This document shows, one piece after another, positions 17,253-26,666 of a stretch of DNA of 44,526 nt. The notes beneath the pieces were generated by a model. The model searched no databases. It saw only the letters and a program-made list of their open reading frames with translations, and had not been told where the DNA came from. Numbering within the stretch: position 1 is the first letter of the stretch; the number at the start of each line of letters is the position of its first letter. The DNA is from JACQXM01 sp964569425. Lineage in GTDB: Bacteria; Planctomycetota; Phycisphaerae; UBA1845. The position numbers were made by a program, and so were the translations under genes. Where the stretch lies: contig CAZMVD010000020.1 in assembly GCA_964569425.1 (NCBI GenBank), positions 1-44,526 on the forward strand, read 5' to 3'.

Positions 17253-19124
17253 ATGACACCGCAAACCTGTAAGTGCTGCGCCATTCTCGTCGGCTCCTGT
17301 GCCATTGCATGGCCCGCACCGGCCGCTCGGGGTGAAATCGTCCGAGGAGGCACCGCCGCGGCGCTGTTTACGTACGACTTTGAAGAGTGGGCCGCCTTCG
17401 CCGGTCCCAGCGGCACGGCATTTGTCACGCTGGGGAATGACGATCTCGGCATTCTCTTCGGGGAGAAGCTCGTCGGGCAGTCGGTGACCATGAGCGGTGA
17501 ATCGGACGTGATCAGCGGAACGCCGGCCGTGCCGCTGGCCATGGACACGTCCATTTCCGCCGCATTCGGCGTCAACGTACTCACGTTCTTCTCCTCCACG
17601 GTGATCGACGGGCTGGGGGGCGTGGGGTTTCCTTCGCCCTCCGCCATCGGCGACGGTGCCGTCACCGTACTGTTTCACGCGGACCAGCACCTGGTGGGGT
17701 TCGACCTGCGGGGCACCAACCGCGGAACGATTCGCGTGCAGTTTTTCGGGCGCGACGGCTCGTTGCTGGGAGATCACACCGTGTCCAATATCACGGATAC
17801 CACCTGCCTGTTTAGTTCGACAAACCCGACGCCAGACATTGCCGCTTTGACCATCACCAATACCGACATGGGCGGCCTGGGGTTCGACAACTTTCTGTTT
17901 CATCCCGCGTTCGTGGACGGGGAACCTGCGTGCATGCTGCCTGATTCCTTAGAGGCGGCCAAGCAAGGCTCGCGTACGACGGTCCAGCTCGCCGCGGGAC
18001 TTCGTCTGGAAGAGCTGGAACCGTGGCACTATTTCTACTGGGTGACGGACTGTCCGAATCCGCTGTTCAGCAATCCAACCCACTTGCAGCCGACGTTGTC
18101 GTTCGAAACGACAGGCTGCGCGACAGCGTGCACGGCGTCACTGATCGTCGACGACGGCCTGGAAACGGATGTCTGCACGACGCAGATCACCGTGTTCGAC
18201 AGTACGGGGGACGGCGAAGCGGCGATTCTGATATGCCCCGAGGATATGACGGTGGAGAGCGACGGGGCAGGCAATCTCGCCGAGTTCGAGGATTGGCTTG
18301 ACGGTGCGTTCACGGATCGTCCCGGCGAACTCACCGTGCATTTCGGCGAACCCCAGCCGGGCTGCGGCAATACGGGCAGCATTTCGGTGACCTGGCGGGT
18401 GGATACGGCCGGCGGCTCGTCCAATTGCGCTAGGGGCGCGGAATGTTCGGCGACCTTCTCGATCATCGATACGACTCCGCCGATGCTGTCAGTCGACTCG
18501 ACGCCCATATCGATCAAGGATCCTTTTTGCATTGGGAGGGCCAAAGTTGCGTTGCCCTCCGCTTCGGCCACCGACAATGACGATGACGAACCCCAGCTAT
18601 CCTGCGACGCGCCGGAGGTCTTTGAGACCGGGACCACCACCGTGACCTGGACGGCCAGCGATGCCTGCGGAAACACCAGCAGTGAGTCAATGGACGTCAC
18701 GGTGGACTTTGGAGCCGGAGTGGAAGTGACGGTGATGGAACACCGGGTTGGTCCGGCACGCCAGGGCGGCCTGAGGAAAATCCCGCTGGAGGGGGTGCGG
18801 GTGTCGGCGTTTGACATCACGAGATCGTCCTGCGCCCGCGAGTTCAATCGCAGCACGCGAGCGCCGCTGCGCCGCGAACTGGAAGCGCTGCTGGCGCGTT
18901 GCCCGGCGACCAACGCCGCGGTCACCGATGCCTCCGGAACGGCTTCGATTGGCTTGCCGGCGGGGCAATACGTGGTGGTGGCCGAGATCGACGCCGACGG
19001 CGACGGCACGATCGATGACTACCTGCTGCACCACACGGGGCAGATCGGGTGCGGGGAATGGAAGACACGCGAACTGCCCTGGTGTCGACCGGCGACCCAC
19101 GGCAGTCTCCACGGCGGTCGTTGA
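17253..19124 (+). CDS. Secreted HYR-domain protein
   Basis: 623 residues from the ATG at 17253, which has AGAAGGG 8 nt upstream and begins a signal peptide (to about residue 30, PAPAARG); upstream in-frame codons were rejected for that reason. N-terminal about 35-225 is a beta-sandwich-like domain (YDFEEWAAFAGPSGTA, FDLRGTNRGTIRVQFFG, LGFDNFLFHPAF) similar in style to PEP-CTERM-type lectin-like domains, but no PEP-CTERM tail is present. Two HYR-like immunoglobulin folds follow (CPEDMTVESDGAGN... and ATDNDDDEPQLSC...TTTVTWTASDACGN). The C-terminal part has a carboxypeptidase-regulatory-like or Cna-B-like strand set (VTDASGTASIGLPAGQYVVV). Extracellular adhesion or matrix role is inferred. A terminator follows. 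Confidence 0.8.
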   Translation: MTPQTCKCCAILVGSCAIAWPAPAARGEIVRGGTAAALFTYDFEEWAAFAGPSGTAFVTLGNDDLGILFGEKLVGQSVTMSGESDVISGTPAVPLAMDTSISAAFGVNVLTFFSSTVIDGLGGVGFPSPSAIGDGAVTVLFHADQHLVGFDLRGTNRGTIRVQFFGRDGSLLGDHTVSNITDTTCLFSSTNPTPDIAALTITNTDMGGLGFDNFLFHPAFVDGEPACMLPDSLEAAKQGSRTTVQLAAGLRLEELEPWHYFYWVTDCPNPLFSNPTHLQPTLSFETTGCATACTASLIVDDGLETDVCTTQITVFDSTGDGEAAILICPEDMTVESDGAGNLAEFEDWLDGAFTDRPGELTVHFGEPQPGCGNTGSISVTWRVDTAGGSSNCARGAECSATFSIIDTTPPMLSVDSTPISIKDPFCIGRAKVALPSASATDNDDDEPQLSCDAPEVFETGTTTVTWTASDACGNTSSESMDVTVDFGAGVEVTVMEHRVGPARQGGLRKIPLEGVRVSAFDITRSSCAREFNRSTRAPLRRELEALLARCPATNAAVTDASGTASIGLPAGQYVVVAEIDADGDGTIDDYLLHHTGQIGCGEWKTRELPWCRPATHGSLHGGR

Positions 19125-19183
19125 ACCGCACGGGCACTGGTCGTCATAACGCGAATCTCCGGTCAGAGCCGGTATTCAGGAAC

Positions 19184-19222
19184 GGCGAATGGGGAGCCGA
19201 TGGGCGCCTCCTTCGCCGTTTT
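19184..19222 (+). terminator. Terminator of the HYR-protein gene
   Basis: GGCGAA (19184-19189) pairs with TTCGCC (19212-19217), with extra GGAG/CTCC pairing inside, followed by GTTTT. The rest of the gap to 19479 shows no gene. Confidence 0.65.
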
Positions 19223-19479
19223 CCATTTCAACGTACCTGAGGGTACGGCAAGACGCCTGTGCAAGTCCCTGAGAAAAGAACATCGGGGGCGCCCTTGCAT
19301 CAGGCCGAGACGTGATTGGCGCTATGACGGCACAGGGAATCCGGATGGTTGGAGTGCAGTTGCCGGGGGCGATCGGGCACCGGCGGATAGGTTAACCCCG
19401 AGCATACGCGATGGCGTGCCGGATCGGCTTCGATCGGACTTCCGTGGATTCGCTCCGCGGCGGCAGCTACAGTTCTGGC

Positions 19480-20361
19480 ATGGGTGATACCGGAGCGAGC
19501 GGCAACTCGGTTATCGTGGTGGATGGGCTCGTCGCAGGTGACGCGCCATGCCGGCGGTGCGAGTACAACCTCCGGACGCTATCTATCGATGCGGTTTGTC
19601 CCGAGTGCGCCTGGCCGGTGGCGCAGTCGATCCAGAGTGAGGAACTGCGGTTTGCGGATGTCCGCTGGCTGCGACAGGTCCGGTGGGGCGTGCGGTTGCT
19701 GTTGGTCAGTGTCGCGGGGCCGCTGGCACTGTTTATCGCGTCCTTCGTTGTCTTCATTATCGCCGCCACTCTGTTCAATTCGCCGATTGATATTCACCTC
19801 GTGGACAAGTGGACGGACTTCGGAGTATTTGTCTTTGAACTTGTCAGGCTGGCATTCGTAGTTGGTGTCTTTCTGGTGACCGTGGCGGAGCCGGCCACCT
19901 TCGTTTCGGCGAAGTTCCGAAGCGTGGCGTGGATGGCACGGATACTCGCCCTCGGCGACGGGATCATGAATGTAACGGGTTTCGTTCTCGCTATGCAAGG
20001 TGCAGTCATATCTTGGCCGTTGGCGTTGCTAGTCCTCGTGCCAATACTCAAGTCGGGCTCGTTCTGCTTTCTGACTGTAGGCATGAGGGCAATTGCGCGG
20101 CGGGCGGGGCGCGCTCGATTGGCCTCTTGGACCCTGGGGGTGGTTTCCGTGGCCTTTGTCCTTTCCGTGATCCATGCGTTCGCGCTGTTTGGAAATCAAT
20201 GGGTCCTGCTCAGCGGCGCGCTTGGGCCCCAATCATCCGTTGACCCAGTTATTGATTGGGCAACATTCACTTGTTGTGTGGTCGGAGCGGTCTTGCTCGT
20301 TCATTACAACTGGTTGCTAACGCGGGCAATCGCCGACGCCGAACAACGGGCCAAGGCCTGA
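19480..20361 (+). CDS. Zinc-ribbon polytopic membrane protein
   Basis: 293 residues from an ATG at 19480; the in-frame extension upstream is arginine-rich and unlikely. Residues about 24-45 hold CRRCEYNLRTLSIDAVCPEC, the CxxC-x(n)-CPEC ribbon that opens many uncharacterised planctomycete membrane proteins. About six hydrophobic helices follow (roughly 75-100, 125-147, 160-185, 190-210, 222-245, 262-285). No transporter or enzyme motif is visible. The ribbon probably binds zinc on the cytoplasmic side. Function unknown. Confidence 0.75.
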   Translation: MGDTGASGNSVIVVDGLVAGDAPCRRCEYNLRTLSIDAVCPECAWPVAQSIQSEELRFADVRWLRQVRWGVRLLLVSVAGPLALFIASFVVFIIAATLFNSPIDIHLVDKWTDFGVFVFELVRLAFVVGVFLVTVAEPATFVSAKFRSVAWMARILALGDGIMNVTGFVLAMQGAVISWPLALLVLVPILKSGSFCFLTVGMRAIARRAGRARLASWTLGVVSVAFVLSVIHAFALFGNQWVLLSGALGPQSSVDPVIDWATFTCCVVGAVLLVHYNWLLTRAIADAEQRAKA

Positions 20362-20504
20362 GTTCAGCCGATCGGCGGGTGGGGGAACTTTCTCCTGTTC
20401 ACGAGTGGGAGGATCGGCTTTCGGCAGGAATGTGGCGCGCATTGGAAGCCCCTCCGTGGCTCGGGTGACGAAGAGTGCGACACGCGCCACGTCGGTGCGT
20501 CCGC

Positions 20505-20528
20505 GCGGGCTGAAAGCCCGCGGCTCGC
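20505..20528 (+). repeat. REP-like hairpin, copy 1 (intergenic)
   Basis: GCGGGC-TGAAA-GCCCGC followed by GGCTCGC. The same arrangement occurs at 20916-20938 and, inverted, at 42977-42997. It lies between the convergent zinc-ribbon membrane gene and the ExeA-like gene. Confidence 0.7.
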
Positions 20529-20576
20529 TTTGATGGGTTCAAGCGATTCGTACGACTTGTCTTTGCGATGGGCCGG

Positions 20577-23500
20577 TCAGCGCGGATGTTCGTTGCGGAC
20601 CGCGGCCAGGGCGGATTCCCAGTCGCGGCGTGATGGGACGCCCGCCCCACTGGAATCGACAAGATCGGTACCCGCCCTATGGGAATCCACAGAAACGGCA
20701 CCCGGCCCGCCGGAACGACTGCGTGCCTGCCCGGCGTCATCGTTGCCCGAATCGATGGTGGTTCGTGCCTGCTCATCCGCCAGCCGCGCATCTTCGATGA
20801 GGTCGGCGACTTCACGGGGATCGGGAACATGGGATGCGCGGCGCGCCACGGCCGGGGCATCCTCGGGGGCGGCGTCGGCAAAATCCAAGCGCGCTGTGGA
20901 TGCGGGGATCACCGAACGGGCAGAAGCCCGTGGCTCGCTATCATACGGAGCGGAACCGCGCGGCGCGCTGCGGTTTGTCCCAGCGGCCATGGCCGACTGG
21001 GTGTCGCGCCGGCCGCGGCCGGCTCCCGTGGGCGGTTCGACGTCGCGCGCCCGGGCACTGCGGGGCAGTGAAACGGGCGGGTGAGTGACCGTAATGGGGG
21101 GAACCTGTCGCAAAGTGGTGGCCAGCCGCGACTGGGCACGGGCCGCTTCTTCGATCCACTGCTGGAGCGTTTCGACGTTGCGTTCGGTGGCGTTCTGAAG
21201 CTGGGCGAGCGTGTCCGTTGCGTGGGAGCGCTGCTGATCGAGCTGCTGCACGTCGCGCCGCGCTTGCAGGGTGGCCTGAGAGATTCCGGCGAAGACCTTG
21301 CGCACCGCGGCACAAACGTGTTCGAGTTGTTCCGCCTGGGTGGCGGCCTGGCGGAGGGTGTCGTGCGGCTGGCGTAGTGCCTGGCGCAGCGAATCCTCAA
21401 AGCCGGCGAGGCGCAGCGCCGTATCGTCGAGCTTTCGCTGTTCGGCGGCGCTCTTCTCGCAGACCAGGCGCATGTGCCGCTGGGTTTCTTCGCGCAGCCG
21501 CGCGGCATCGCCGCTCCACTGTTCCAATTCGCCGGCGGTCTGGCGGGCCTGTTCGACGGCGCGGGTGAGGTGCGATTCGGCCGTTTCGCCGCGTTGCACC
21601 AGCGCCTGCACGGCTTCCTTGACGGTCGGAACCGCAGTGTGGAGCTGGGCGAGTACTTCGTCGGCCTGCGTGCGGCAGGCGGACCATTGGGCGATGGCGC
21701 CCTGGGCGGCGGGCAGGACTTCGTGCAGCGTATGAAGCAGCGTGGCGGCCCGCTCGGCCTGCTTCTGCTGCGCGAGCGCGGCGGACTGGAGCTCCTCGAT
21801 CCGGCGGGGATGAGCGGCGTCGGCCTCGGCGAGTTTCTGCTGAAGGCGGTTGGCGGACGCGGCTTCCGCCTGCAACGCGGCCAGTTGCCTCTCGAGGCGC
21901 GCCACTTGTTCTTCGCCGCGGCGCAGTGATTGGGTCAGGGCTTCGTTGGTCGCGTGGACCTGGGCGTGGGTGTCGCGCAAGTGGCGCTCCGCCTGTACCG
22001 CTTCCGCGTTGCGCGCCTTGAGCGCGGATTCCGACTGGACGGCCTCGGTCATTCGCTGCGCCTGTGCGTGGGCGGACCGCTCCAAATCGTCTGCGAGCTT
22101 GCGTGCCGCTTCGCACTGGCTACTGATGCGCTGAAGGGTCACACCAGCGGTCGCCATTTGCTGGTCGAGGTCTGCGGTCTGGCGGGCGGCGCGGTCGGCC
22201 TGTGCGCCGTGCGTGCGGGCGGCCTGTTCCAGGAATTCGGCAAGACGGTGGGCGGCGTCGTGACGTTCGGCAAGCTGGTCGCTAACCTTGGCTGCGGCGT
22301 CCACTTGCGCGACGAGCGCGGTCGTCTCTTGCTGCGCCTGGACGTGGACCGACACGAGCGCATCGCGTGCTTCTTCGGCGGTGCGGCGCTCGTCGCGGAG
22401 TGATTGCCGCCACTGTTGTGCCTCCATAGTGCTGCCCGCGAGTAGCTCGGCGGCGTGTTCGGCGCGCAAGGTGACATCGCGCAGCTCGACGAGTTTCTGC
22501 TGTTGGGCGGCAACTTCGGCGAGCAACGGCTGCAATCGGGCCAGTGATTCATCGATGATCTGCTGTTGCCGTTGGCCGGCCTGGGCGGTGCGCTGGTCCA
22601 GGTCCTTCTGGCATCGGGCAGCGGCCGTTTCTGCGATAATGGTTACATGCAGAGACTGATTGTGCAGTTCGTGCAGCGCCTGTTGCGCGGTGCGTGCGGC
22701 TTCTTCGGCGCGACGCGTCATTTCGTCGCCCAGGCGTTCGGCCTCGGCTTTCACTGTGCTCAGCGCGTCGCCGGCGATTTGCTCCTGGGACCGGCGGGCG
22801 CGGTCAACCGCTTCTTCGAGAAGTCTGATCTGATGCTCCGTACTGACTTGTGCCTGGTGGCGCAGTTGCTCGATCTGCCGCGAAGCGGTCTCCATGGTCT
22901 CGCGCGCCTGCGCGGCGCATTGCTCATGTTGCTGTCGGCGATTCGCGTCTTCAGCCAGTCGGGTGTCCAGTTGCTGAAGGAGTTCCGTGAGAGCGCCCGA
23001 GCGTTGGTCGAGGGTCTCGCGGGTGTCCACGGCGCGCACGATATCTTCATGCAGCCCATGCTGGAGTTGGGCTATCGCTTCGAGGTCGGGCGCGGCGAGG
23101 GCGAACCCGTCCTGAACGCGAGCGGCCTGACGGGCTAGTTGCTCGCCGAAGTTGGCGAGCCTTGTTTCCACACGCGCCGCCCTTTCACAGGCGCTTTCGA
23201 CGCGTTGCGCCTGATCCTCCAGCGCCGGCGCCGATTCGCCGATGCGCTGCGCGCGTTCTTCGAGAAGCTGGATGCGCTGCTCGGCCAGGTCGATCAGCCG
23301 CTCCAGACGGCTCTCCATGGCGCGCGACCATCGCTGGCGGCGCCTGCCGGAGCGCGGCCGATCGGTGGTCTCAGCGCGAACGGGCGGTGCGGCGATCAGT
23401 AGCGGCGGGGGGGGAGCAGCCGGCGGTGCGGCCGCACGGTCGACCAGTTGCTCCAGGCGTGTTAACAGCGAGTCGGAGACGCCGGCCTCCGCGGCGATGG

Positions 23501-24596
23501 CGTCGGATGGAACCTTTTTTGTTGCGGCAGGCGCCTGGGTGCCGGTTACGATGCTGACCGGTTCACCGCCTTCGCATGGGGTCGGCACCTGCCGAGGTCT
23601 TAAAGCGGCGGATGGCGCGGCTGCTTCCATCGTAGACATTGTGATGCTCGTGGAGCCTGTGGCCGCTGGAAGGGGGGGCTCGGCGGCGCGGCCTTCTTGC
23701 AGTTGCAGCGCGCACGCATCGACCAGGGAGGTTCCGGTGGGAAGTTCGCCGGTCTCAAAGGCGATCGCTGTGGTGGGGAGTGAACGCGCCTTGATGACCT
23801 GTCCGCCGGCGACTTCCAGCGCCACCGACTGGTCGATGATCTTCTTGTCGGCGCGAACGGCAGCGCGCAGCGCGGCATCGGCCAGGCGGTTGAGACGACG
23901 AGGAATTCCACCGGCGGCGGCGTGGAGGATCTCGAGGGCTTCCGGCGAAAACACGTCATCGACCGGCCCGCCCGCGGCGCGCCAGCGTTCGGTAAGGTAA
24001 TAGCGGCTGTCTGCCTGATTCAACGCCGCCAAAGTGCAACGAATCGGGTGGTGCGCCTCCGAGCCGGTTTCGACGGCGCCGGCCACGAGAGAGACCAGGT
24101 CGCAGGTTCCACAGAATATCGTGGTCATCAGCGTGCCACGATCGCCCTGAAGGCTGATCAAGGATTGCAGCAGCGCGAGATCCGGCTTCTGCAGGCGGTC
24201 GGCCTCATCAATCATCAGGACCACCTGGCGACCCTGGCGGTCATCCGAAGCGAGCCGGCGTCGCAGTTTGGCCAGTGCCCGGGACGGGTTGTCGGTGTCG
24301 TTCGCCGGGATGCCTAGGCTCCGGCAGATGTCGCGCAGCACGTGGCTAGACGGCGCGCCGCTCGGCGACAGCAAGACGCCGACCTCGCCGACGTGCAGTC
24401 GATCCAGGAAAACGCGCAGCAGCATGGTCTTGCCGGTTCCCTCGTCGCCAGTGAGGCAAACGACCCCGCGATCGCCGCGCGCGACCGATTCGAGCATGGC
24501 CAGGGCTTGCTGATGCGTCGGCAATTCGACATACCCAAGGGGGTCGGGCGCATCAGAGAATGGTTCGCGGCGCAGGCCGAAATAATCGACGTACAT
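20577..24596 (-). CDS. ExeA-like AAA ATPase fused to a very long coiled coil
   Basis: 1339 residues from the ATG at 24596 (MYVDYFGLRREPFSDAPDP), the canonical opening of ExeA-family ATPases; an ATG 69 bp upstream would add an unconserved leader. Walker A GDEGTGKT at 50-57, Walker B VVLMIDEAD at 125-133, and IPRRLNRLADAALRAA near residue 245 complete the ATPase module (to about 270). After a low-complexity linker (about 290-420), residues about 430-1200 are heptad-rich with many Gln, Glu, Arg and Ala (for example QLEERAQRIGE, EQLARQAARVQ, RQTADLDQQM), so a coiled coil of perhaps 700-800 residues. The last about 140 residues are low complexity and contain repeat-derived sequence. ExeA relatives act at the cell envelope, binding peptidoglycan or pairing with XrtA/EPS systems. 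A filament or tether role is inferred. Confidence 0.85.
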   Translation of the reverse strand: MYVDYFGLRREPFSDAPDPLGYVELPTHQQALAMLESVARGDRGVVCLTGDEGTGKTMLLRVFLDRLHVGEVGVLLSPSGAPSSHVLRDICRSLGIPANDTDNPSRALAKLRRRLASDDRQGRQVVLMIDEADRLQKPDLALLQSLISLQGDRGTLMTTIFCGTCDLVSLVAGAVETGSEAHHPIRCTLAALNQADSRYYLTERWRAAGGPVDDVFSPEALEILHAAAGGIPRRLNRLADAALRAAVRADKKIIDQSVALEVAGGQVIKARSLPTTAIAFETGELPTGTSLVDACALQLQEGRAAEPPLPAATGSTSITMSTMEAAAPSAALRPRQVPTPCEGGEPVSIVTGTQAPAATKKVPSDAIAAEAGVSDSLLTRLEQLVDRAAAPPAAPPPPLLIAAPPVRAETTDRPRSGRRRQRWSRAMESRLERLIDLAEQRIQLLEERAQRIGESAPALEDQAQRVESACERAARVETRLANFGEQLARQAARVQDGFALAAPDLEAIAQLQHGLHEDIVRAVDTRETLDQRSGALTELLQQLDTRLAEDANRRQQHEQCAAQARETMETASRQIEQLRHQAQVSTEHQIRLLEEAVDRARRSQEQIAGDALSTVKAEAERLGDEMTRRAEEAARTAQQALHELHNQSLHVTIIAETAAARCQKDLDQRTAQAGQRQQQIIDESLARLQPLLAEVAAQQQKLVELRDVTLRAEHAAELLAGSTMEAQQWRQSLRDERRTAEEARDALVSVHVQAQQETTALVAQVDAAAKVSDQLAERHDAAHRLAEFLEQAARTHGAQADRAARQTADLDQQMATAGVTLQRISSQCEAARKLADDLERSAHAQAQRMTEAVQSESALKARNAEAVQAERHLRDTHAQVHATNEALTQSLRRGEEQVARLERQLAALQAEAASANRLQQKLAEADAAHPRRIEELQSAALAQQKQAERAATLLHTLHEVLPAAQGAIAQWSACRTQADEVLAQLHTAVPTVKEAVQALVQRGETAESHLTRAVEQARQTAGELEQWSGDAARLREETQRHMRLVCEKSAAEQRKLDDTALRLAGFEDSLRQALRQPHDTLRQAATQAEQLEHVCAAVRKVFAGISQATLQARRDVQQLDQQRSHATDTLAQLQNATERNVETLQQWIEEAARAQSRLATTLRQVPPITVTHPPVSLPRSARARDVEPPTGAGRGRRDTQSAMAAGTNRSAPRGSAPYDSEPRASARSVIPASTARLDFADAAPEDAPAVARRASHVPDPREVADLIEDARLADEQARTTIDSGNDDAGQARSRSGGPGAVSVDSHRAGTDLVDSSGAGVPSRRDWESALAAVRNEHPR
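20637..20726. repeat. Three 30-bp tandem units inside the 3' end of the ExeA-like gene
   Basis: Units at 20637-20666, 20667-20696 and 20697-20726 share a CCCGCCC core, GGAAT-like centre and spacing of 30 bp, diverged by several bases each. In the gene's frame they give three 10-residue units (GPGAVSVDSH, RAGTDLVDSS, GAGVPSRRDW). Confidence 0.5.
20916..20938 (+). repeat. REP-like hairpin, copy 2 (inside coding sequence)
   Basis: ACGGGC-AGAA-GCCCGT followed by GGCTCGC, matching the intergenic copy at 20505-20528. Here it lies within the ExeA-like gene and is translated as part of SEPRASARS without breaking the frame. Confidence 0.65.
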
Positions 24597-24834
24597 GAGT
24601 TCACCTGTACCAATTCGGTGTGGCGGGTGGCGAGCTCGTTCGGTCTTGACTCGGCCACCGCGCATCGACGCGCGTCCGGCGCGCGCCGCTCCGGTACGCG
24701 GAGTTAACGGACTATCGGAAGGGAGAGGAGGCGGCTGAAGTTATCGGTCACGCCTTGGGCGGGGGGCAAGACAGGGCCGGCCGGGCCAAGCCTTGCTTGA
24801 CTACGCTCGCCCCGCAGCGGAATCCGCCGGTTCG

Positions 24835-25998
24835 TCAGAAAGCAGCCACGCCGGTCAATTCGCGACCGACGATGAGTTGGTGAATGGTCTCGGTGCCCTC
24901 GTAGGTGATGACACTTTCCAGGTTGAGCATGTGGCGTACGGGTGAACACTCGACGCTGATGCCGCCGGCGCCCAGCAGGTCGCGCGCGTCGCGCGCGACA
25001 TCAAGGCCGATGCGCACGTTGTTCCATTTGGCCAGCGACACCTGCGTGTGGTGCATCACGCCCTGGTCTTTGAGTCGCCCGAGCTGCAGGACGAGTAGCT
25101 GGCCGGTGGTGATCTGCCGCAGCATGTCGGCGAGGCGCACCTGGATGATCTGCTTATTGATGAGCGGCGCGCCGAAGAGGATTCGCTGGCGGGCGAATTC
25201 CAATGCTTCGCGGTAGCAGGCGATGGCCGCACCGATGCCGCCCCAGGCGATGCCGTAGCGCGCCTGGGTCAGGCACGACAGCGGCGCGCCCAGTCCTTCG
25301 GCCAGGGGCAGGCGGTTGGCGTCGGGGATCTTACAATTGTCGAAAAACAGCTCGCTGGTGACCGAGGCGCGCAAGGACATTTTGTGGGGAATGTCGCGCG
25401 AGGTGTAGCCGGGTGTGCCTTTCTCCACCAGGAAGCCGCGGACGCCTTTTTCGGTCATGGCCCAGACGACCGCCACATCGGCGATGGTGCCGCTGGTGAT
25501 CCACATCTTGGCGCCGCTGAGGACCCAGTCGCCGCCGCGTTTTTCGGCGTAGGTCTTCATGGTGCCGGGGTCGCTGCCGCCGTCGGGTTCGGTAAGGCCG
25601 AAGCAGCCGATGGCCTTGGCGCGCGCCATGGCGGGCAGCCAACGGTTCTTCTGCTCGTCGGAGCCATAGGCGTGGATGGGGTACATGCACAGCCCGCTCT
25701 GCACGGAGGCGAAACTGCGGATGCCGCTGTCGCCGCGCTCCAGCTCCTGCATGATGAGTCCGTAGGCGACGTTGTTGAGCCCGGCGCAGCCGTAGTCCTG
25801 AAAAGTGGGACCGAACATGCCCAGTTCGGCCATTTCCGGAACCAGTTCGCTGGGAAAGCGCTCGTGTTCGAAGCAATCGGCGATGATGGGCAACACGCGT
25901 TCGTCCACGAATTTGGCGACGGTGTCACGTACCTGTCGCTCGTCTTCGCTGAGCAGGGAATCGAACTGGTAGAAATCGGGTGTGGTGCAGTCGGGCAC
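24835..25998 (-). CDS. Acyl-CoA dehydrogenase, glutaryl-CoA dehydrogenase-like
   Basis: 387 residues from a GTG at 25998 with GGAG 7 nt upstream; an ATG-started longer frame to 26133 adds 45 unconserved residues. The FAD-binding segment GCFGLTEPDGGSDPGTMKT and the second motif WITSGTIADVAVVWA are typical of the family. The C-terminal YEGTETIHQLIVGRELTG carries the Glu that acts as catalytic base in glutaryl-CoA dehydrogenase. The reaction is FAD-dependent alpha,beta-dehydrogenation of an acyl-CoA, passing electrons to ETF. GcdH would also decarboxylate glutaryl-CoA to crotonyl-CoA in lysine/tryptophan breakdown, but no pathway partner is nearby, so the exact substrate is not certain. Neighbours are envelope genes, suggesting chance proximity. 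Confidence 0.88.
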   Translation of the reverse strand: MPDCTTPDFYQFDSLLSEDERQVRDTVAKFVDERVLPIIADCFEHERFPSELVPEMAELGMFGPTFQDYGCAGLNNVAYGLIMQELERGDSGIRSFASVQSGLCMYPIHAYGSDEQKNRWLPAMARAKAIGCFGLTEPDGGSDPGTMKTYAEKRGGDWVLSGAKMWITSGTIADVAVVWAMTEKGVRGFLVEKGTPGYTSRDIPHKMSLRASVTSELFFDNCKIPDANRLPLAEGLGAPLSCLTQARYGIAWGGIGAAIACYREALEFARQRILFGAPLINKQIIQVRLADMLRQITTGQLLVLQLGRLKDQGVMHHTQVSLAKWNNVRIGLDVARDARDLLGAGGISVECSPVRHMLNLESVITYEGTETIHQLIVGRELTGVAAF

Positions 25999-26145
25999 GG
26001 CGGTTCTCCAGAAAACGTTTGGTACCTCCCCCGGGGTACTCCGCAGAGGCTGTCTGACCGCGAATTGTAATCGATCATTCGCCGCCCGCCAAAGGGCGGG
26101 GTCACCTTGCCCGGCACTTGCCCCAAGCCGCACCGGCAGTTGGGT

Positions 26146-26418
26146 TTATTGGTCAGGGGTCGGTGGGACGAGGTCCAATCCGCCGCGCGAAAAGGGGTGA
26201 CAACGAGCCAGGCGTCGAATGGTCAGCCACGAACCGCGCAGCGCACCGTGGGTGCGCAGGGCCTCGATGCCGTACTCACTGCAACTCGGACAAAACTTGC
26301 AGGCGCCAAAAAGAAACGGACGAACCAGGCCTTGGTAGGCGCGAATCAGGAAGACCAGCAACCACACGACGACCCGGGGCTTCGCCGTTCCAGCCAGTTG
26401 GGTGGGGGGGCTTGGCAT
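26146..26418 (-). CDS. yidD: Membrane protein insertion efficiency factor YidD
   Basis: 90 residues from the ATG at 26418. The diagnostic block is present in full: LIRAYQGLVRPFLFGACKF, then CPSCSEYGIEAL, with the paired Cys, and LARCHPFSRGGLDLVP at the end. YidD is a small peripheral inner-membrane protein that assists YidC-dependent insertion of membrane proteins. A longer frame reaching 26655 adds 79 low-complexity residues and was not used. The usual rpmH-rnpA-yidD-yidC order is absent here; it sits instead between an acyl-CoA dehydrogenase and a proline-rich tail-anchored protein. Confidence 0.9.
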   Translation of the reverse strand: MPSPPTQLAGTAKPRVVVWLLVFLIRAYQGLVRPFLFGACKFCPSCSEYGIEALRTHGALRGSWLTIRRLARCHPFSRGGLDLVPPTPDQ

Positions 26419-26666
26419 GCGATGGCCAGCCGGGTCGAATTCCGGGCCCGGGTGCGTTCGGTCGATTGCGGTGCGGCGGTTTTCCGGGGTCCTACTTCGG
26501 TTGTCGGATTCAGGTGCCGGTGAATCCAATCGCTGAACTTCGCCCGATGCAGATACGCCTCCGCCGGCAAGCAGGGTCGAGGGGGCATTGTTCGGGGCGC
26601 CGTGCCGGCGCCATGGTGCCGTGGAAGCCGGGTTTGCGACTACGCGATTGCACATGGCACTTGAGC

